From NCBI GenBank assembly GCA_021808055.1, contig JAKBCH010000022.1, forward strand, positions 1-30,003: 30,003 nt of DNA, in the 5' to 3' direction. A program made the translations under genes and the position numbers. The notes under the pieces were generated by a model. The model was not told the DNA's origin and ran no database searches. It saw only the letters and a program-made list of their open reading frames with translations. The DNA is from Pseudomonadota bacterium. GTDB lineage: Bacteria; Pseudomonadota; Alphaproteobacteria; Acetobacterales; Acetobacteraceae. This document shows, in pieces, positions 25,325-30,003 of this stretch; within the stretch, counting starts at the first letter, position 1, and every line of letters begins with the position of its first letter.

Positions 25325-25699
25325 TGTTTAGTCCTCGGCAAACGGAGGCAGGCAGAGTCTAGCTCGCCGCGCTCTCGAAACATAAGTGAAAAAAACGGAA
25401 GCTATGGCGCATGGCACCTCAACCGTAAGGCTTGTTTCAGATGTTTGTCTGAGGACTTCGCATCGTTATGAACCGCTCGAGCAGCAACATCAAAACTCTC
25501 CCAATTGATCCCGGCTTCAGGTGAAGCCGATTCTACCAGGATGCGTCTCGTCGTTACTGTACCTGGACCATCCAGGTTGCCGGCACGTGCGATGCATCGG
25601 AATCGCTCCTATTAGAGCGCGATGGCCGGGCTATAGAATAGAAAGTGCCGGTTGTGGTATGTTATTTTTTATGACCTCCCATTCTGTGTGAGAGAAAAA
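25325..25699. other. 375-bp intergenic region with short palindromes, no gene seen
   Basis: Holds a hairpin GGCTTC-AGGT-GAAGCC (25513-25528), a CCTGGA-CCA-TCCAGG inverted repeat near 25560-25574 and the perfect 10-bp palindrome CGATGCATCG near 25590. It also shares CATCGCGCTCTA (minus strand) with the region after the helicase gene. Only very short open frames are present, none with coding character. The part next to 25700 is AT-rich. Confidence 0.5.
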
Positions 25700-26440
25700 T
25701 CAGGCCATCACGCGGGTCGGGGCCGATGTCAGGTTACGAGCAGCGGAATCGTGGCTTTGTCCTTCCTGTCGGTGGTCGATGGCCATGTAGCCACGGCCCC
25801 AATTGGTCTCGATAAAATCTTCCACACCCAGCGCCTGAAGTTTTTTGCGGATTTTGCAAATGAATACGTCGATGATTTTGGGATTGGGCTCGTCCAGCCC
25901 GCCGTAAAGATGGTCGAGGATCGCTTCTTTGCTTAAAACAACACCTTTGCGCAGCGCCAGAATTTCCGCGATTTGGTATTCTTTCTTGGTTAGCGTAACC
26001 GGCTTACCGTTTGCGTAGATTTTCTTTGCGTTCATGTTGATTTCGACATGGCCGAGCCGGAGCGCATTTTCCTGGAAGCCGCGGGAACGGCGGATGAGGT
26101 TTTGCACTTTAAGGAAAATTTCCTCGTGGGAGAGAGCGTCCACGATCAAGTCATCGGCACCGCTTTGCAGCACACGCAGGCGAGTGGCTTCGCTCATGGA
26201 ACGGGCAACTGCAATTAAAGGCGCTCTAATTTTGGCAACACGAAGCTTCCGGATAAGGTCAAGGTCTCCCAGCCGGTTTTCCGACAGACGAAGCAGAATC
26301 GCATCGTAATCATAAAATTTGACGAGATCGAGGACCTCTTCAGTATCGGTCGTTTCGTCGACAATGGCCATGCGGGAACGAAGAAAGGCAGTGAGTAAGT
26401 CTTTTTTGTTTGAGATTGTCTCAAAAGATAAGATTTTCAC
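25700..26440 (-). CDS. CtrA-clade regulator with degenerate receiver domain
   Basis: An OmpR/CtrA-type DNA-binding protein, 246 residues. The C-terminal winged helix is extremely close to the CtrA cell-cycle regulator: LTKKEYQIAEILALRKGVVLSKEAI, then LDHLYGGLDEPNPKIIDVFICK, and ETNWGRGYM. The receiver aligns with CtrA almost residue for residue (KFYDYDAILLRLSE against CtrA KLYDYDIILLDLNL), yet the phosphoacceptor Asp51 is Arg, the acidic pair Asp8-Asp9 is Thr-Ile, the switch Ser is Ala79 and the conserved Lys is Asp101. Only Glu7 remains. It cannot be a normal phospho-switch. I choose GTG at 26438-26440, with GGAGG just ahead; the ATG at 26452 contains that GGAGG and would give a longer N-terminus than CtrA. 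Confidence 0.9.
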   Translation of the reverse strand: MKILSFETISNKKDLLTAFLRSRMAIVDETTDTEEVLDLVKFYDYDAILLRLSENRLGDLDLIRKLRVAKIRAPLIAVARSMSEATRLRVLQSGADDLIVDALSHEEIFLKVQNLIRRSRGFQENALRLGHVEINMNAKKIYANGKPVTLTKKEYQIAEILALRKGVVLSKEAILDHLYGGLDEPNPKIIDVFICKIRKKLQALGVEDFIETNWGRGYMAIDHRQEGQSHDSAARNLTSAPTRVMA

Positions 26441-26707
26441 AAAGGCCTCCATTAAGATGAGGCAATGAATACAACCCACAGGGGAAATCGTCAACAAAAA
26501 TTTTCAATTGCCGCGTGTAAAGTGCAAAAATTAAGATGCGGTAGTAAAAAAGATTAATAATTGGTATTTTTTCGCTAAAACGCGCCGCGTCCGGTTAGCG
26601 GCGTATATCCGCGCGCGACGAACAGCCAGCGTCGGCTCATAAACCCATAAATTGTTCATTTGATTGGCGGCGATCTTGACAGGATCAGGCTTCTGCCGGG
26701 TCCTGTC
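26441..26707. promoter_or_regulatory. AT-rich leader region upstream of the CtrA-like gene
   Basis: The 267 bp between the glycosyltransferase end and the CtrA-like gene are AT-rich between about 26500 and 26580, as expected of a promoter, but no clear -35/-10 pair or TTAA-N7-TTAA CtrA box was found. An inverted repeat CGCCGC/GCGGCG (26583-26603) followed on the minus strand by CGTTTT could end the glycosyltransferase transcript weakly. A second, GACAGGA/TCCTGTC (26678-26707), starts directly after that gene's stop. Confidence 0.4.
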
Positions 26708-28096
26708 TTACGCGATATGGTGGATATTCTCGGGTGCCGTGCAGTTCAGCAAGGTGCTCGCGGTATTTTGCCAGTGCGGGGGAGTAAAGTCTGTCGCAAT
26801 GCTTGCTGCCATGGTGGCAACAAGTTCAGGCTGTTCGATCCAGAGTCTGATTTTCTCCTGCGCCTCGGTGAGGTTGTCGGGATCAAAATAGCAGCAAAAA
26901 TCTCCGCCAGCCTCAGGGATGGCGGAGCTGCTCGATGCCGCGACGGGCTTGCCGTAGCAGAGTGATTCGGTGACCGGCAGACCCCATCCTTCGTAAAGCG
27001 AAGGGTAGAGGGTGAAGAGGCAATGTTGATAGAGGGCGGCGAGTTGAGTTTTCGAGGGCTGGTCCACGAACATGATTTTGCCACCCAGATGCGAGGCGTT
27101 TTCCAGCTGTTGCATCAGGTCTGAGGTGAGCCAGCCGAATCTGCCGGCGAAGACCAGAACCGGCACGCCATTGACGGGCGGGTTGTTGATGAGATGCCGC
27201 CAGACGCGCAGCATGCCGCCGTGATTTTTGCGCGCTTCGATGGTACCGACCATGAGCACATAAGGTTGTGCGATGGGGCGGGGCAAGGGCTTGGTGAGAA
27301 TCTGGCCGGTGCTGCCGGCCGGCAATTTTGTGTGCGGCGGCACCGTGCGGTTGCGTCGTTCCAGGCAGAGTTTCAGATCTTTCAATGTGTGTTCGGAAAT
27401 GCCGAAGATGTGATCAGCCAAGGATACGGTTTCGTCGAGCCAAGCGGAGAAATCCTGAACCACTGATTGGGTACACCATTCTGGGAAAAGGTCGGGGACC
27501 ATGTCGAACGCTACGAGCCCAAGGCGGGCACCACGATTGCGCAGATCGCTCAAGAGGGCCGGGGCGTAGCGTGACTCCCAGGAGACGCCTGGGTTGATCA
27601 GCCAATCCCCCGATTGCAAGACTATGGGTTGGGGGTTTGCTTCAACAGTCAGCTCCAAGCTGGGTGCGCCGTGCCGGGATGATGGGCGCAAACTGGTTAA
27701 GCATATTTTTACCAGGGTTTTTATTGCCCGTCTGCCGCTGATACTGGCGCGGTACAGTTCGCCACAGGGGGCGCGATAGGCAGCGGGAAGTAGACGCGCC
27801 ATGTTGAACAGCCGCGAAGGCTGGGTGCGTGGCATTGGTGCTGGTACCAAGGCCTCCGCGGGCGCTTGATCTGCTGGATCTGAAAGTGAGCGAATACGCG
27901 CCTCCAGGGCAGCGAAATCGACCGGGAAAAGATGGGTGCCAAAGCTGTTGCGGCGACAGAACTCGACCTTATGTGTCTCGCTGGAAAGGCGCGCGGCGGC
28001 GGCGCAAAGCTCAAAGCTGAAACGCTGGATGCCTGTTGGCCGTTTGGCGGTTTGAAAAAAACGGATCAGATCGTCAACGTCCAGCCAGGTTGTCAT
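26708..28096 (-). CDS. GT4-type glycosyltransferase
   Basis: A 462-residue retaining glycosyltransferase of GT-B fold, family GT4 style, probably for exopolysaccharide or lipopolysaccharide sugars. The C-terminal nucleotide-sugar domain is typical: VLMVGTIEARKNHGGMLRVW, FAGRFGWLTSDLM, and the E-x7-E motif in EGWGLPVTESLCYGKPVAAS, then AIPEAGGDFCCYFDPDN. The N-terminus (TTWLDVDDLIRFFQ, RPTGIQRFSFEL) resembles mannosyltransferase-like enzymes of capsule/EPS clusters. The ATG at 28094-28096 follows CAAGG; the frame continues upstream to 28165 but without homology. It stands alone, with no other polysaccharide gene in the window. The sugar donor is unknown. Confidence 0.85.
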   Translation of the reverse strand: MTTWLDVDDLIRFFQTAKRPTGIQRFSFELCAAAARLSSETHKVEFCRRNSFGTHLFPVDFAALEARIRSLSDPADQAPAEALVPAPMPRTQPSRLFNMARLLPAAYRAPCGELYRASISGRRAIKTLVKICLTSLRPSSRHGAPSLELTVEANPQPIVLQSGDWLINPGVSWESRYAPALLSDLRNRGARLGLVAFDMVPDLFPEWCTQSVVQDFSAWLDETVSLADHIFGISEHTLKDLKLCLERRNRTVPPHTKLPAGSTGQILTKPLPRPIAQPYVLMVGTIEARKNHGGMLRVWRHLINNPPVNGVPVLVFAGRFGWLTSDLMQQLENASHLGGKIMFVDQPSKTQLAALYQHCLFTLYPSLYEGWGLPVTESLCYGKPVAASSSSAIPEAGGDFCCYFDPDNLTEAQEKIRLWIEQPELVATMAASIATDFTPPHWQNTASTLLNCTAPENIHHIA

Positions 28097-28213
28097 TATG
28101 CTACCTTGATAGATGTGTGGGCAGTTTAAACAGGGCGCAACCAAAACCACAACCAACGGTAGCAATTGATGTGGGCATTGCGCCGGAAAAATCCGCTTAG
28201 TAACCTTCCTCGT

Positions 28214-28717
28214 ATGGCAAAATTTATCAGCAGCGGATTGGCTTTAGCGGTTTTTGTGGTTGGGTTGGCGCAAGGCGCGCAACTGCCTGCGCGTGCGCCA
28301 GGGCTCTGGCAAAGCACCAGCAGCGTGACCGGCCCGGATGGCAAGCCGATGGCCCAGGCGCAGAATGTGATTACGCTAACCTGTGTGGACCCGGCGACGG
28401 ATTGGAAATTTCTACTCTCTGGCCAGGGGCGTTGCAGCCAGCTTGATCTTACCGGTGCGGGCGCGAACTATACCATCGATGGCCGTTGCGAGCAGCCGGG
28501 CGGGCAGGTGACAATTCATGAAAAGCTTGATTACGTGAGCAACAAAACCGTGCAGTTGAATGCGGTTTTCACCACGTCTTCCGGCAAGATGTCGGTGGCG
28601 TCCAGTCTGCAATGGCAGGGGCCGTGCCTGGATGGGATGCAGCCCGGCGATGAAGGCCAGGTTGTGGGGGGCAATTTCGTGAAGGCTGGTAATATTAATC
28701 AGTCAAACTACCCTTGA
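28214..28717 (+). CDS. DUF3617-family exported protein
   Basis: A 167-residue exported protein of the DUF3617 family, function unknown. The N-terminal signal peptide (MAKFISSGLALAVFVVGLAQGAQ) is followed by the typical opening PGLWQSTSSVTG. Four cysteines (LTCVDP, GRCSQ, GRCEQP, GPCLDG) could form two disulfides. The body is beta-strand rich. I start at the ATG 28214; an in-frame TTG at 28166 adds a 16-residue basic extension with no clear ribosome site. One nt separates its stop from the AmpG-type permease start, so the two are probably co-transcribed. Confidence 0.8.
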   Translation: MAKFISSGLALAVFVVGLAQGAQLPARAPGLWQSTSSVTGPDGKPMAQAQNVITLTCVDPATDWKFLLSGQGRCSQLDLTGAGANYTIDGRCEQPGGQVTIHEKLDYVSNKTVQLNAVFTTSSGKMSVASSLQWQGPCLDGMQPGDEGQVVGGNFVKAGNINQSNYP

Positions 28718-28718
28718 T

Positions 28719-29987
28719 ATGAACAAGGCGGCGCGCGGGGCCATCACCCGGCCGGATTTTGGGCGGTTGGGGATTATGGCGGTGCTGGGGTTTTCCTCCG
28801 GCCTGCCCTGGGCGCTTTCCGGGCCGACGCTGCGGCTGTGGATGGCCAGCGAGCATGTGGCGCTTGGGCTGATTGGGCTGACGGCGAATATTGGGCTGGC
28901 CTATCTGCTGAAATTCGTCTGGGCGCCGTTTTTTGATGAAGCGAAGCCACCGTTTTTAGGGCGGCGGCGCGGCTGGCTGATTCCAGTGCAACTGGCACTG
29001 GCGCTGAGTATCGCGGCGCTGGCGCTGAGCGACCCGGCCAGGAATGTATGGCTGAGCCTGGGGCTGGGCGCGTTGGTGGCGTTTTGCTCGGCCAGCCAGG
29101 ACATTATTATAGATGCGTGGCGGATTGAGAGTTTCGAGCCGCGTCTGCAAGGCACGGCCCTGGCGGGGGAAGTTTGGGGCTACCGCGTGGCGATGATGGT
29201 TTCGTTCTCCGGTGCCACGGTGCTTTCCAGCTATCTGGGCTGGCATGGCGCGGTGGGGCTGGTGGCTGGGCTGGCGTTGATTGGCCCCGTTGCCGCGTTT
29301 TTTGCTCCCGAGCCGGAAGTGGTGCGCGAGGCGCGGGCGGCAAGCCTGAGAGCGCGTTTCGCCCAGGCGGTGGTGGAGCCGTTTATGGAATTTTTGAGTC
29401 GGCGCGGAGCCTTGGTGATTCTGGCCTTTGTGTTGCTTTACCGGCTGGGCGGCGCGCTGGGTGACCCGATGATCTCACCTTTCTATCTTTCACTGGGTTT
29501 TAACCGCACGGCGATTGCCATTGCCAACGGACCGGTGGTGCTGGTGTGCGGGCTGGCGGGCACGGCGGCAGGGGCGATTTTGGTGGCGCGGATCGGCGTG
29601 GGACGGGCGCTGATCGCAACCTCAGTATTACAGGCATTGGCCTTGTGCCTTTACCCGTTGCTGGGGATGTATCCACATACGCCGCATATTCTGGCCGGGA
29701 TCGCGGCAACGGAAGCGTTTGTGGGGACGTTCTCGGATACGGCGTTCTTGTCTTACCTCTCCGGCCTGTGCGCGCCGGAGCATACGGCCACGCAATATGC
29801 GCTGTTTTCCTCGTTGGCACCGATGGCGCTGCACACGGTGGCCGGGGCGAGCGGATTTCTGGTGGAGCGGACGGGGTATATCGCCTTCTTCGAGATTTGC
29901 GCGGCGGCGGCCTTGCCGGGGATTATGCTGTTGCTGGTGATTTTGCGGTTTTACCCGCCGAAGGAGAGGCGGGCTAAAGTAGCCTGA
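28719..29987 (+). CDS. AmpG-type MFS permease
   Basis: An inner-membrane transporter of the major facilitator superfamily most like AmpG, which imports GlcNAc-anhydroMurNAc peptides for cell-wall recycling. The product is 422 residues with about 12 hydrophobic segments; E. coli AmpG has 491. AmpG hallmarks: LGFSSGLPWALSGPTLRLWM at the start, TANIGLAYLLKFVWAPFFD, the cytosolic loop PPFLGRRRGWLIP, and ASQDIIIDAWRIE in segment 4. The later AFVGTFSDTAFLSYLSGLC and EHTATQYALFSSL also fit. The gene follows the DUF3617 gene by one nt. No ampC or ampD gene is in view, so a peptide or sugar substrate other than muropeptides remains possible. Confidence 0.85.
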   Translation: MNKAARGAITRPDFGRLGIMAVLGFSSGLPWALSGPTLRLWMASEHVALGLIGLTANIGLAYLLKFVWAPFFDEAKPPFLGRRRGWLIPVQLALALSIAALALSDPARNVWLSLGLGALVAFCSASQDIIIDAWRIESFEPRLQGTALAGEVWGYRVAMMVSFSGATVLSSYLGWHGAVGLVAGLALIGPVAAFFAPEPEVVREARAASLRARFAQAVVEPFMEFLSRRGALVILAFVLLYRLGGALGDPMISPFYLSLGFNRTAIAIANGPVVLVCGLAGTAAGAILVARIGVGRALIATSVLQALALCLYPLLGMYPHTPHILAGIAATEAFVGTFSDTAFLSYLSGLCAPEHTATQYALFSSLAPMALHTVAGASGFLVERTGYIAFFEICAAAALPGIMLLLVILRFYPPKERRAKVA

Positions 29988-30003
29988 TCTGATCCCCCGG
30001 GCG

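Noticed and set aside
26678..26707. Intrinsic terminator directly after the glycosyltransferase gene
   Set aside because: The inverted repeat GACAGGA/TCCTGTC is real but no T-run follows on the transcribed strand.

Overview
The window is a gene-dense stretch of a GC-rich alphaproteobacterial chromosome, most likely from Acetobacteraceae or another Rhodospirillales lineage. This rests on a CtrA-clade regulator, the fdxA-carD-S4-helicase neighbourhood, a permease-less PTS (HprK, RapZ, EIIA-Man, HPr, EI) and the protein sequences in general. No mobile element, CRISPR array or rRNA was seen.

Layout. 1-1353 (minus): 5' part of ahcY and a PCuAC copper chaperone. 1436-5566 (plus): folB, uvrC and pgi, with a small AT-rich folB-uvrC spacer carrying a perfect DnaA box and a perfect IHF consensus. 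5563-6744: a divergent minimal two-component pair, a receiver-only protein and a kinase without a sensor. 6748-9398 (minus): a TPR lipoprotein, ispE and tRNA-Gln(UUG). 9491-14946 (plus): apaG, folE, two tandem heme A synthase paralogues, tldD and a secreted FG-GAP-like protein, closed by a bidirectional terminator. 14978-24000 (minus): a long, tightly packed run read hprK, rapZ, EIIA-Man, HPr, ptsP, Suv3-like helicase, S4 protein, an AT-rich secreted orphan, fdxA, carD. 24077-28096 (minus): an ornithine decarboxylase-type enzyme, a CtrA-like regulator and a GT4 glycosyltransferase. 28214-29987 (plus): a DUF3617 protein and an AmpG-type permease.

Genes that work together: folB and folE in folate/pterin synthesis; the two CtaA paralogues probably in one heme A-making unit; HprK, EI, HPr and EIIA as a phosphorylation relay without a sugar permease, with RapZ in the same operon.

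Most worth a second look: (1) the tandem CtaA pair, in which the first keeps the N-terminal catalytic motif and the second keeps the C-terminal motif, suggesting an obligate two-subunit synthase; (2) a CtrA-clade regulator with an intact DNA-binding domain but without the phosphoacceptor Asp and nearly all the receiver active site; (3) an AT-rich orphan secreted protein inserted in an otherwise conserved operon; (4) a CarD with a histone H1-like tail encoded by an 18-bp minisatellite; (5) the origin-like folB-uvrC spacer.
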